Assembly: GCA_946405695.1 (NCBI GenBank)
Contig: CAMJIA010000038.1
Location: 1-15,434 of the forward strand
DNA: 15,434 nucleotides
Source: an uncultured Prevotellaceae bacterium
Lineage (GTDB): Bacteria; Bacteroidota; Bacteroidia; Bacteroidales; Bacteroidaceae
Direction: 5' to 3'
The translations under genes and the position numbers were made by a program. Below, in pieces: positions 1 through 6,806 of this stretch (position 1 is its first letter; the number at the start of each line of letters is the position of its first letter). The notes under the pieces are model-generated. The model ran no database searches, was not told where the DNA came from, and saw nothing but the letters and a program-made list of their open reading frames with translations.

Positions 1-958
1 CTTCTGTCTTGTCTATCTGCGCAGAAATGTTGAATGAACCCACACCACCAGAGAAGTTGGCAGGACGCTGGGGCAGCGGGTCAACCTGAATGGTAATGGC
101 AGGGGCCTTGATTTGCTTCTTCACTTCAACATAGCCGGAACCACCATTGAAGAAAGCCTCGAAGGGATCGACGTTGCGGTTCTGCTGGACGACAATACCA
201 TCGTAGGTAATAGCGGGAATCTCCAGCTTGCCGGTAGCCTGCGGGAACATGACATACTGTTGCCACGTGACGGTTCGATACTGGCGACCATTGAAGGTCT
301 CTATCTTGAAACTCTTCTCCTGAGGCAGAGGAACTTCACGAGTATAAAAGCTCTTCAGGTCGGGCATCTTACCACTCAGCTGGGTCAGTCCGACGAGCGT
401 ATAAACCTTATAGGTCAACAGGATAGGTTCCTGTTCACGAACATGCTGCTTAGAGGCGCTGACATGAATGAAGAGATCGCTGCCTGAAATCGCACTACCC
501 GCTGGACGCAACTCGCCATTACCCCCACTCTGCTGACGACTCTGCTGACGCCCACCTTGCTGGGCCTGACCACTAACCTTGATGTGTATCTCGTTAGACG
601 TAACAGTCTTGCCATCGACGGTGCAATGAGCAGGAGGGATGGTGAATGAACCATTCTTCGTGGCCACAACAATATAAGTATAGGTGACGGACGACGTGCT
701 CGACGTGTGACCGTTGACCATCTGGAAACTCGACTGTGTCGATGTGCTGGGGCCCATCAAGACCTCAAACTCCTCAGGAATATTGCCTGCACGGAATCCA
801 CGCACATCCTGGGTGTTGATAGTATAGGTCAAACGGAACTGCTCACCCACAGCAACCTGTGAGGGAGCACGACCAGTAAGTGTTTGCGCCCCTGCGGGGC
901 TAATTGATAATTGATAAATGATAAATGATAAAAACATTATCATCCATCTATTTTTCAT
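1..958 (-). CDS. batD: BatD, N-terminal part (runs off the window)
   Basis: Reading from an ATG at 958 gives 319 open codons to the window edge, so the C-terminal part is missing. The start MKNRWMIMFLSF leads into a hydrophobic stretch to about residue 19 and an AGA|Q signal-peptidase I site near residue 24. After that come beta-rich segments typical of the periplasmic BatD (oxygen-tolerance) family, for example GRAPSQVAVGEQFRLTY at about 29-45 and the IPEEFEVLMGPSTS region near 60-75, then a second Ig-like segment (QHVREQEPILLTYKVYT). BatD is a periplasmic, membrane-anchored partner of the VWA proteins BatA and BatB; the exact biochemical role is unknown. It follows batBC after a 72-nt gap and is the last gene visible of the moxR-bat operon. 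The signal peptide is encoded by heptad-repeat DNA (see the repeat at 888-1026). Confidence 0.85.
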   Translation of the reverse strand, partial: MKNRWMIMFLSFIIYQLSISPAGAQTLTGRAPSQVAVGEQFRLTYTINTQDVRGFRAGNIPEEFEVLMGPSTSTQSSFQMVNGHTSSTSSVTYTYIVVATKNGSFTIPPAHCTVDGKTVTSNEIHIKVSGQAQQGGRQQSRQQSGGNGELRPAGSAISGSDLFIHVSASKQHVREQEPILLTYKVYTLVGLTQLSGKMPDLKSFYTREVPLPQEKSFKIETFNGRQYRTVTWQQYVMFPQATGKLEIPAITYDGIVVQQNRNVDPFEAFFNGGSGYVEVKKQIKAPAITIQVDPLPQRPANFSGGVGSFNISAQIDKTE

Positions 959-1026
959 TATCGTTTTATTATATCTCATTATATTATCCGTTATCATTTA
1001 GCAATTATCATTTAGGGCTTTAGCCC
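888..1026. repeat. Inverted pair of hairpin-plus-heptad elements around the batD start
   Basis: Two arms face each other. The left arm has a hairpin GCCCC-TGC-GGGGC (888-900) followed by 7-bp repeats of the TAATTGA/TAAATGA type (901-931). The right arm has repeats (991-1014) followed by a hairpin GGGCT-TT-AGCCC (1015-1026). The reverse complement of 991-1014 matches 908-931 at 21 of 24 positions. The batD ATG (956-958) lies in the spacer between the arms. The left arm is inside batD: read in the sense direction it encodes the signal-peptide core, and its hairpin encodes SPAGA. The layout resembles paired REP-like elements; calling it mobile or dispersed is inference. Confidence 0.7.
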
Positions 1027-1030
1027 ACTA

Positions 1031-2707
1031 TTACCAGTTCTTATCCAACTGACGACGATTCGGCTGTTGCTGAGCCTTTTTCATGCGCTGTTGTGTCTGT
1101 TTTTCTTCCTGCATAGCAGCATTGAGCATCTGTTCAGCATTCTCACGACTCATCTGCTGTTCCTGCTTCTGTTGTTGCTGCTGCTCCTGCTTCTGTTCTT
1201 CTTTCTTTTCTTCTTGTTTCTGCTCTTGCTTTTGATCTTGCTTCTGCTGCTGTTGATTCTGCTGTTGCTGCTTCTGTTGACGCTTGCAGAGCGCTAAGTT
1301 ATAGCGGGTCTCATCATCGGCAGGATTGTTGCGCAGGGCTTCCTTATACACGTCGATAGCCTCGCCATACATCTTCTTACCTTGACAGATAACGCCAGCA
1401 TTATGATAGGACAAAGCACGACGCAAGGGATTGGTCTCCAACTTACCAGCATCCATAAACTGCTGAACAGCAGCTGAGTCCTTCTGCTGTTTCATCAGCG
1501 CCAAGCCAAGGTTATAAACTGCCTGCGGATTGCGGTTATTCTTTTCAATAGCCTTACGATACAAGACCTCAGCATCAGCAAAGTTGCCGGCACGATATTG
1601 CTTGTTGCCCTGATGCACCAGTTGACGGTCGCTCTGGGCTGTTGCAGCACCAGCAACCAGCAACAGAAGCAACAGAGTAGCTACCTTCTTGCGCTTGAAC
1701 AAAGAGACGTTTCGCAGCAATGGGTTCTTCACCTCCATGAGACAAGCCTCGATGATGAGCAACAACAGGGCGATGATGCCTACTGCCTGGAACTGTTCGT
1801 CATAGTCGCTATAGATGGTTGTCTCGGTCTCTTTCTTTGCCAACTTATCCAATTCTTCGTCCAGCTTCTCCTGAGCACTACTGTTGTTCTCCACATGGAT
1901 ATAGGCGCCACCACCAGCCTGAGCAATCTGACGACACATCTCCTCGTTAAGTCCCGTCATCACAGTCTGACCGGTATTGTCTTTCATAAAGTCACCATTG
2001 CCAATAGGAATGGGAGCACCCTTGGGAGAACCGACCCCCAGCACATAGACACGGTGGTCGCGGTCCTTGGCTTCCTTGGCAGCCTCCAGCGCACCACCTT
2101 CATGATCCTCACCATCAGTAATCACAATGATAGCCTTACCAATGCCTTCCTCCTGCGTAAAACTACGGGATGCCATCGAGATGGCAGTAGCGATATCTGT
2201 ACCCTGCGTAGCCATCATTGACGGGTCAATACTCGACAGGAACATCTTTGCAGACACATAGTCGCTGGTGATAGGCAACTGGATGAAAGCATCTCCAGCA
2301 AAGACAATCAGTCCTATCTTATCGTTGGTGAAGTTGTCCACCAGGTTCTCTACCATCATCTTCGCACGGTCTAGACGACTGGGCGTCACATCCTCTGCCA
2401 GCATGGAGTTACTGATATCCATCGCAATAATTGTCTCGATACCAGTACGCTTCTCATGACTGATCTTCGTACCAAACTGCGGACGAGCCAACATGACAAT
2501 CAGCAGAGATAGCGCCATCAGCAACAAGCAGAACTTGACCAACGGACGGAAACGCGACACATCGGGCATCAGTTCCTTCACTAGGTCTGGATCACCGAAC
2601 TGGCGCAGACGCTTCTTCTGTTGACGAACCATCAGCCAGCGTATCACAGCCAATACCGGTATGACAGCTAATAAATAGAGATATATAGGGTCTTCGAATC
2701 TAAACAT
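1031..2707 (-). CDS. batB-batC: BatB-BatC fusion: VWA membrane protein joined to periplasmic TPR protein
   Basis: The 558-residue product joins two proteins that are often separate. Residues 1-323 are BatB: TM helices at about 8-25 and 57-75, a VWA domain with MIDAS residues DISNS (97-101), T170 and D198 (ITDGED), and a TM at about 307-323. Residues 336-360 look like a complete signal peptide (basic FKRKK, seven leucines, AATAQ). Then BatC-type TPR helices cover about 362-475, followed by a Q/K/E-rich tail. By the positive-inside rule both the VWA domain and the TPRs face the periplasm. The ATG is 1 nt after the batA stop (TAAGATG), so coupling is likely. An in-frame ATG at 1738 (M324) could give a separate BatC. 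MIDAS VWA domains bind ligands through a divalent metal; the ligand is unknown. Confidence 0.88.
   Translation of the reverse strand: MFRFEDPIYLYLLAVIPVLAVIRWLMVRQQKKRLRQFGDPDLVKELMPDVSRFRPLVKFCLLLMALSLLIVMLARPQFGTKISHEKRTGIETIIAMDISNSMLAEDVTPSRLDRAKMMVENLVDNFTNDKIGLIVFAGDAFIQLPITSDYVSAKMFLSSIDPSMMATQGTDIATAISMASRSFTQEEGIGKAIIVITDGEDHEGGALEAAKEAKDRDHRVYVLGVGSPKGAPIPIGNGDFMKDNTGQTVMTGLNEEMCRQIAQAGGGAYIHVENNSSAQEKLDEELDKLAKKETETTIYSDYDEQFQAVGIIALLLLIIEACLMEVKNPLLRNVSLFKRKKVATLLLLLLVAGAATAQSDRQLVHQGNKQYRAGNFADAEVLYRKAIEKNNRNPQAVYNLGLALMKQQKDSAAVQQFMDAGKLETNPLRRALSYHNAGVICQGKKMYGEAIDVYKEALRNNPADDETRYNLALCKRQQKQQQQNQQQQKQDQKQEQKQEEKKEEQKQEQQQQQKQEQQMSRENAEQMLNAAMQEEKQTQQRMKKAQQQPNRRQLDKNW
1154..1279 (-). 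repeat. Low-complexity Gln/Lys/Glu tract in the BatC part
   Basis: Codons 477-518 of the BatBC fusion are almost only CAG/CAA, AAG and GAA/GAG and encode runs such as QQQQNQQQQKQ. The tract is on the periplasmic side after the TPR helices and is likely helical or disordered. On the opposite strand it produces a spurious leucine-rich open frame. Confidence 0.75.
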
Positions 2708-2708
2708 C

Positions 2709-3707
2709 TTACGGTAACTTTCTAAATACGGTTATTCGCAGTAACATCTCAAGCAGCAACAGCAGGGCGGCAGCGATGGCAAACGGCTGGTAAGCCTCGT
2801 AGCGCTTGCTGAACTTCTTGACATTGAGCTTCGACTTCTCCAGTTTGTCAATCTCCTTGTAAATCTGCAGCAATTCCTTATTGTTGGTAGCTCGATAGAA
2901 GTCACCATTGGTAGCCTCAGCGATACCACTCAACGTCTTGGTGTCAATCTCAACAGGGATATTGACATATTGCACGCCACCAGCAACAGTCATTGGATAA
3001 GGAGCAACCTTGTTGGTACCCACACCAATGGTATAGACACGGATGCCAAAACTCTTGGCAATCTCTGCTGCTGTCATAGGCGACAAGTCACCACGGTTAT
3101 TACTACCGTCAGTCAGCAGGATGACTACCCTACTCTTTGCCTTGGAATCCTTCAGACGCGAGACGGCATTGGCCAATCCCATACCAATGGCAGTACCATC
3201 TTCTATCAGTCCACGCTGTGCAATATCAGTCCGTACATTCTGCAATAGGTTTAGCAACGAGGCATGATCGGTGGTCATCGGACATTGCGTGAAAGCCTCA
3301 CCAGCAAATATCGTCAGTCCGATATTATCATTAGGACGCCCCGCAATAAACTCTGCGGCAACCTGCTTAGCAGCCTCCATACGGTTAGGCTTCAAGTCCT
3401 CTGCCAACATGGATGTCGATACGTCCATAGCCAGCATGATATCGATACCCTCCATAGTCTTGTTCTTCCAAGAGTTCTGAGTCTGCGGACGAGCCAGCAC
3501 CAGCACGACCAATATGAAAACGGCTATGCGCAACAACTGCTGGACGGGCATTAGCGTCACCTTCCATGAGCGTGGTGCATAACGATAGGCCATCGTGTCG
3601 CTCATGCGCATCGTGGGCTCGCTCTTCTTCCTGTACATCAGATACCATATCAGATAAGGTATCAGCAGGAGCAGCAGAAACAGGTATTCTTTATTCGCAA
3701 ATTCCAT
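2709..3707 (-). CDS. batA: BatA, VWA-domain membrane protein
   Basis: The chosen start MEFANKEYLF (ATG at 3707) gives 332 residues and lies 1 nt after the stop of the upstream gene (TGATATG). A start 12 codons earlier at 3743 would overlap that gene and add a non-conserved MWFIMFINCCTD. The domain order is TM (8-25), TM (about 57-73) followed by LARPQ, a VWA domain with MIDAS DVSTS (95-99), T172 and D200 (LLTDGSN), then a C-terminal TM (about 307-326). This is the usual BatA layout, with the VWA domain expected in the periplasm between TM2 and TM3. It is a partner for MoxR and the other Bat proteins; the substrate is unknown. The TAA stop is 1 nt before the batBC ATG. Confidence 0.92.
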   Translation of the reverse strand: MEFANKEYLFLLLLLIPYLIWYLMYRKKSEPTMRMSDTMAYRYAPRSWKVTLMPVQQLLRIAVFILVVLVLARPQTQNSWKNKTMEGIDIMLAMDVSTSMLAEDLKPNRMEAAKQVAAEFIAGRPNDNIGLTIFAGEAFTQCPMTTDHASLLNLLQNVRTDIAQRGLIEDGTAIGMGLANAVSRLKDSKAKSRVVILLTDGSNNRGDLSPMTAAEIAKSFGIRVYTIGVGTNKVAPYPMTVAGGVQYVNIPVEIDTKTLSGIAEATNGDFYRATNNKELLQIYKEIDKLEKSKLNVKKFSKRYEAYQPFAIAAALLLLLEMLLRITVFRKLP

Positions 3708-3708
3708 A

Positions 3709-4749
3709 TCAGTACAGCAGTTGATAAACATTATAAACCACATAGCCGAAGAGGGCTACAGACACTGCCACCAACGACCAGATAACGGTCTTCAGCACAC
3801 GACGCTCGTTCTGTGAACGCAGGTCGGCCTCCGACAGTTGCGGTTTCTCGACCGTCTCTGTAGGCTGGTTCTCCTGCTTCGTCTGGTTGATGAAGTCGAT
3901 GGCATTGACCAGGTTGGCGTCGTTCTCGTTAATCATCGTCGAGTACTTAGCGAACTTCACGAGGTCGGCAGTCATAAAGAGCTGGCGCAGTTCATCGAGC
4001 GACTGCTGGTCGGTCTGCATGAGGCGTTCGATAATCTCTGAACTCGTCATCTCCATGGCTGAGAAGCCGTAACGTTCCTCGATATAGCGACGCAGGGTAT
4101 CGGTCAGTTTGGTATAGTACTCTTTTGGATTCTCCGAGCTCACCATCTTGTCGGCCTTGATCTGCTCAATCTCCTTCATGGCCTTCTGGTGGGGTAAGAG
4201 ACGCTTCACTATCTTTATATGTGTGATGATTGGTTTGTTGTCACGCAAACGCAGATAGAGATAGTAGTTAAGAGCAATCAGCACCAACAGTAGAACACTC
4301 AGCCAGAAACTCAGCGAGAGATCACTCCACTGGAAGGGAACATCCTGCACATCCTTAGGACCATAAAACTGATCCATCTTCGTGGTGTCCACTTCTACCT
4401 CGACAACTTTCAGCGCGAGATCAGCAGTCTTCAACTCCTTACCATTGACCTTCACCTTGAAAGGAGGCAAGTGATAAAGGTTGCCGTCGAAGCTGGTAAG
4501 AATTAACGTCAAGATATGATCGGATGAACGTTGAGCATCGAGAACTTCCACACCAGGAACCAACTCCTGACGAGGCTTGAAAGTGGGGAATTCCACCTTG
4601 GCATTCTCGTCTGCCTGGACACTGATGGTCACCTGTGCCTGCTCGCCAATCATCATCTCAATGGGCGAAATCTTTGCCTCAACACTTGCTTGCGCAAACG
4701 AAGCCAAAGCACTGGTTATCAGATATATTACAAATAATATTCTTTTCAT
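3709..4749 (-). CDS. BatD/DUF4381-like accessory membrane protein of the moxR-bat cluster
   Basis: The product has 346 residues. An N-terminal signal peptide ends near SFAQ (17-20). A beta-rich periplasmic domain with BatD-like wording (SPIEMMIGEQAQVTISVQ, 28-45) follows. Then come a TM helix (about 146-164), a mainly helical cytoplasmic segment (about 170-320) containing YYTKLTDTLRRYIEERYG (211-228), and a second TM at the C-terminus (about 321-342). The signal peptide / beta domain / TM / helical domain order is that of the DUF4381-type proteins found between DUF58 and VWA genes in moxR clusters. The ATG directly abuts the upstream TGA (TGAATG), and the stop is 1 nt before batA. It probably bridges cytoplasmic MoxR/DUF58 and the periplasmic Bat parts; this is inference from topology and position. 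Confidence 0.75.
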   Translation of the reverse strand: MKRILFVIYLITSALASFAQASVEAKISPIEMMIGEQAQVTISVQADENAKVEFPTFKPRQELVPGVEVLDAQRSSDHILTLILTSFDGNLYHLPPFKVKVNGKELKTADLALKVVEVEVDTTKMDQFYGPKDVQDVPFQWSDLSLSFWLSVLLLVLIALNYYLYLRLRDNKPIITHIKIVKRLLPHQKAMKEIEQIKADKMVSSENPKEYYTKLTDTLRRYIEERYGFSAMEMTSSEIIERLMQTDQQSLDELRQLFMTADLVKFAKYSTMINENDANLVNAIDFINQTKQENQPTETVEKPQLSEADLRSQNERRVLKTVIWSLVAVSVALFGYVVYNVYQLLY

Positions 4750-5619
4750 TCAACTACGTTGTTTAAACAACATCAGCAGAGCCTTCACATAGTCTTCATT
4801 GGTTGCAATACTAACCAAGTCGACATTGCTTCTGGTCATCGTATCACGCAACTGCTGCTGACGATTTTTCCAATAGCGTTCATGCGCTTGACGAAGGCTA
4901 CGACTGCTGGTATCAATATACTGTTCGTGACCTGTCTCGGCATCTACCACACGCATCAGTCCAACATTTGGCAACTCACGGGCTCGCAAATCATACACCT
5001 GCAGAGCAACGACATCGTGCTTGCGGTTAGCAATCTGCAGCGGCTGCAGGAAGTCTTGATGTACATAGAAGTCACTCAAGACGAATGCCGTACAGCGACG
5101 TTTAGCAACACTAGTCAAAAACTCCAAAGCCTGCTTCACATCCGTTCGCTTGGATTCAGGATGGAAGTCGAGCATCTCACGGATGATATACAGAATATGC
5201 TTACGACCTTTCTTGGGTGGGATATATTTCTCGATACGGTCTGAAAAGAACACCACGCCAATCTTGTCGTTGTTCTGGATAGCTGAGAAAGCAATCGTAG
5301 CAGCTATCTCCGTCACCATGTCACGCTTCATTTGGCGTTGCGTACCAAAGTCCAGCGAACCACTGACGTCGATGAGCAACATCACGGTAAGCTCACGCTC
5401 CTCCTCAAAGACCTTGACATAAGGACGATGAAAGCGAGCGGTCACATTCCAGTCGATATCACGCACATCGTCGCCATACTGATACTCGCGCACCTCGCTG
5501 AAGGCCATACCCCTACCCTTAAAGGCAGAATGGTATTGCCCAGCAAAGACGTTCGAGCTCAGGCCACGGGCCTTGATCTCTATCTTCCGTACCTTCTTTA
5601 ATATTTCAGAGGTTTCCAT
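4750..5619 (-). CDS. DUF58-family VWA-like protein
   Basis: This is a 289-residue soluble protein with no signal peptide or TM. It has the DUF58 signature YQYGDDVRDIDWNVTAR (47-63), followed by a degenerate VWA fold with the metal-site motif DVSGS (84-88) and a later TAFVLSDFY strand-loop. DUF58 proteins are routinely encoded next to MoxR AAA+ ATPases and are thought to be their cytoplasmic partners or adaptors. The gene follows moxR after a 35-nt spacer made of a 9-bp tandem repeat and directly abuts the next gene. This is full length for the short soluble form of the family; the exact function is not known. Confidence 0.9.
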   Translation of the reverse strand: METSEILKKVRKIEIKARGLSSNVFAGQYHSAFKGRGMAFSEVREYQYGDDVRDIDWNVTARFHRPYVKVFEEERELTVMLLIDVSGSLDFGTQRQMKRDMVTEIAATIAFSAIQNNDKIGVVFFSDRIEKYIPPKKGRKHILYIIREMLDFHPESKRTDVKQALEFLTSVAKRRCTAFVLSDFYVHQDFLQPLQIANRKHDVVALQVYDLRARELPNVGLMRVVDAETGHEQYIDTSSRSLRQAHERYWKNRQQQLRDTMTRSNVDLVSIATNEDYVKALLMLFKQRS

Positions 5620-5653
5620 TTTCTAGTTTTACTAGTTTAACTAGTCACACTAG
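5618..5653. repeat. Four copies of a CTAG-anchored 9-mer between moxR and the DUF58 gene
   Basis: On the plus strand the units are ATTTTCTAG, TTTTACTAG, TTTAACTAG and TCACACTAG, with CTAG at 5623, 5632, 5641 and 5650, exactly 9 bp apart. The array fills the whole spacer from the moxR stop to the DUF58 start codon and touches the latter. It replaces any recognisable ribosome-binding site. The same unit type recurs inside rimO (10124-10159). Confidence 0.85.
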
Positions 5654-5654
5654 T

Positions 5655-6650
5655 TTAGGGTACTTCGACCTTGTTGATAATCTTAGAGATAATCTCCTCG
5701 CTGGTGATGTTGCTAGCCTCAGCCTCATAGGTCAGACCAATACGATGGCGCAACACGTCGTATGCAACGGCACGCACATCCTCAGGAACCACATAACCAC
5801 GACGCTTGATGAAAGCATAGGCACGGGCAGCCTTGGCGAGGTTGATAGAAGCACGGGGTGAACCACCAAAGGAAATCATATCCTTCATATCCTTCAGTCC
5901 ATAACGGTCGGGATAGCGGGTAGCAAAGACGATGTCAGCAATATACTGTTCAATCTTCTCATCAATATATACCTCACGAACCACCTCGCGAGCCTTGATA
6001 ATCTCAGCAGCCGTAGTCACCGGAGTAACGGTGGGAAGGGCACCTGCAATATTCTCGCGGATAATCTTCTTCTCCTCCTCAATGGTAGGATAGCCAATGA
6101 CTACCTTCAACATGAAACGGTCCATCTGTGCCTCAGGCAATGGATAGGTACCCTCCTGCTCAATGGGGTTCTGAGTAGCCATCACCAGGAAAGGATTAGG
6201 CAACTCAAAAGTATCTGCACCAATGGTTACCTGCTTCTCCTGCATAGCCTCCAGTAATGCACTCTGCACTTTGGCTGGTGCTCGGTTGATTTCATCTGCC
6301 AATACGAAATTAGCGAATACCGGACCTTTCTTTACCTGGAATTTCTCTTCTTTCTGCGAGTAGATCATCGTACCTGTTACGTCGGCAGGCAACAGGTCTG
6401 GGGTAAACTGTATACGACTATACGTAGCATCTATCAACTGCGACAGCGTCTTGATAGCCAACGTCTTAGCCAGTCCGGGAACACCCTCTAAGAGGATATT
6501 GCCGTCACTCAGCAAACCAATCAGCAGAGAGTCTACCAAATGCTTCTGACCCACAATTACACGATCCATTCCCGTCACCAGATTTGTGACGAATCCACTC
6601 TGTTGTTCTATCCGTACATTCAACTCACGGATGTCAATAGCTTCAGCCAT
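5655..6650 (-). CDS. moxR: MoxR-family AAA+ ATPase
   Basis: The 331-residue product has all the marks of a MoxR ATPase: Walker A GVPGLAKT (56-63), Walker B with the DEINRAPAKVQ motif (from D119), sensor 1 ATQNPIEQEGTYPLPEAQMDRF split across 158-179, and a C-terminal lid with GGSPRASINLAKAARA. It is the typical full length. MoxR ATPases act in the cytoplasm as chaperone-like machines with VWA-containing partners, matching the DUF58 gene and batA/batBC directly downstream. It is the first gene of the operon. A -7 box lies upstream at 6689-6696, giving a leader of roughly 35 nt, which is A/T-rich with no Shine-Dalgarno match, as usual in Bacteroidetes. Confidence 0.95.
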   Translation of the reverse strand: MAEAIDIRELNVRIEQQSGFVTNLVTGMDRVIVGQKHLVDSLLIGLLSDGNILLEGVPGLAKTLAIKTLSQLIDATYSRIQFTPDLLPADVTGTMIYSQKEEKFQVKKGPVFANFVLADEINRAPAKVQSALLEAMQEKQVTIGADTFELPNPFLVMATQNPIEQEGTYPLPEAQMDRFMLKVVIGYPTIEEEKKIIRENIAGALPTVTPVTTAAEIIKAREVVREVYIDEKIEQYIADIVFATRYPDRYGLKDMKDMISFGGSPRASINLAKAARAYAFIKRRGYVVPEDVRAVAYDVLRHRIGLTYEAEASNITSEEIISKIINKVEVP

Positions 6651-6688
6651 ATTATTACGAATTATATTTATTTACTTTTTACAACGTG

Positions 6689-6696
6689 CAAAAGTA
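6689..6696 (-). promoter_or_regulatory. -7 promoter element of the moxR-bat operon
   Basis: The minus strand reads TACTTTTG, a full match to the Bacteroidetes primary-sigma -7 consensus TAnnTTTG, about 40 nt before the moxR ATG. No TTTG/TTG is seen 19-21 nt upstream, so the -33 element is weak or absent. An activator may be needed; that part is inference. Confidence 0.65.
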
Positions 6697-6743
6697 CTCA
6701 TTTCCCCTCTTATTACGCGCACTTGCATACCTAAATTATATTA

Positions 6744-6781
6744 AAAAAGTTTCCTAAAACTTACATTTTAAGAAACTTTTT
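6744..6781 (-). terminator. AT-rich hairpin terminator after the lipoprotein gene
   Basis: Two 16-nt arms (6744-6759 and 6766-6781) pair with one mismatch around a 6-nt loop. In RNA from the minus strand the distal arm ends in CUUUUUU, giving a U-tract. It lies 26 nt after the stop of the lipoprotein gene and before the moxR promoter, so it separates the two units. Confidence 0.7.
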
Positions 6782-6806
6782 AAATATGAACTCAAAAAGG
6801 CTTGGG

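Noticed and set aside
1067..1297. Leucine-rich plus-strand open frame
   Set aside because: It is the complement of the Gln/Lys/Glu-rich codons of BatBC.
1031..2707. Frameshift or sequencing error joining batB and batC
   Set aside because: The frame is continuous, the linker reads sensibly with a basic n-region before the hydrophobic stretch, and no disturbed codons are seen at the junction.
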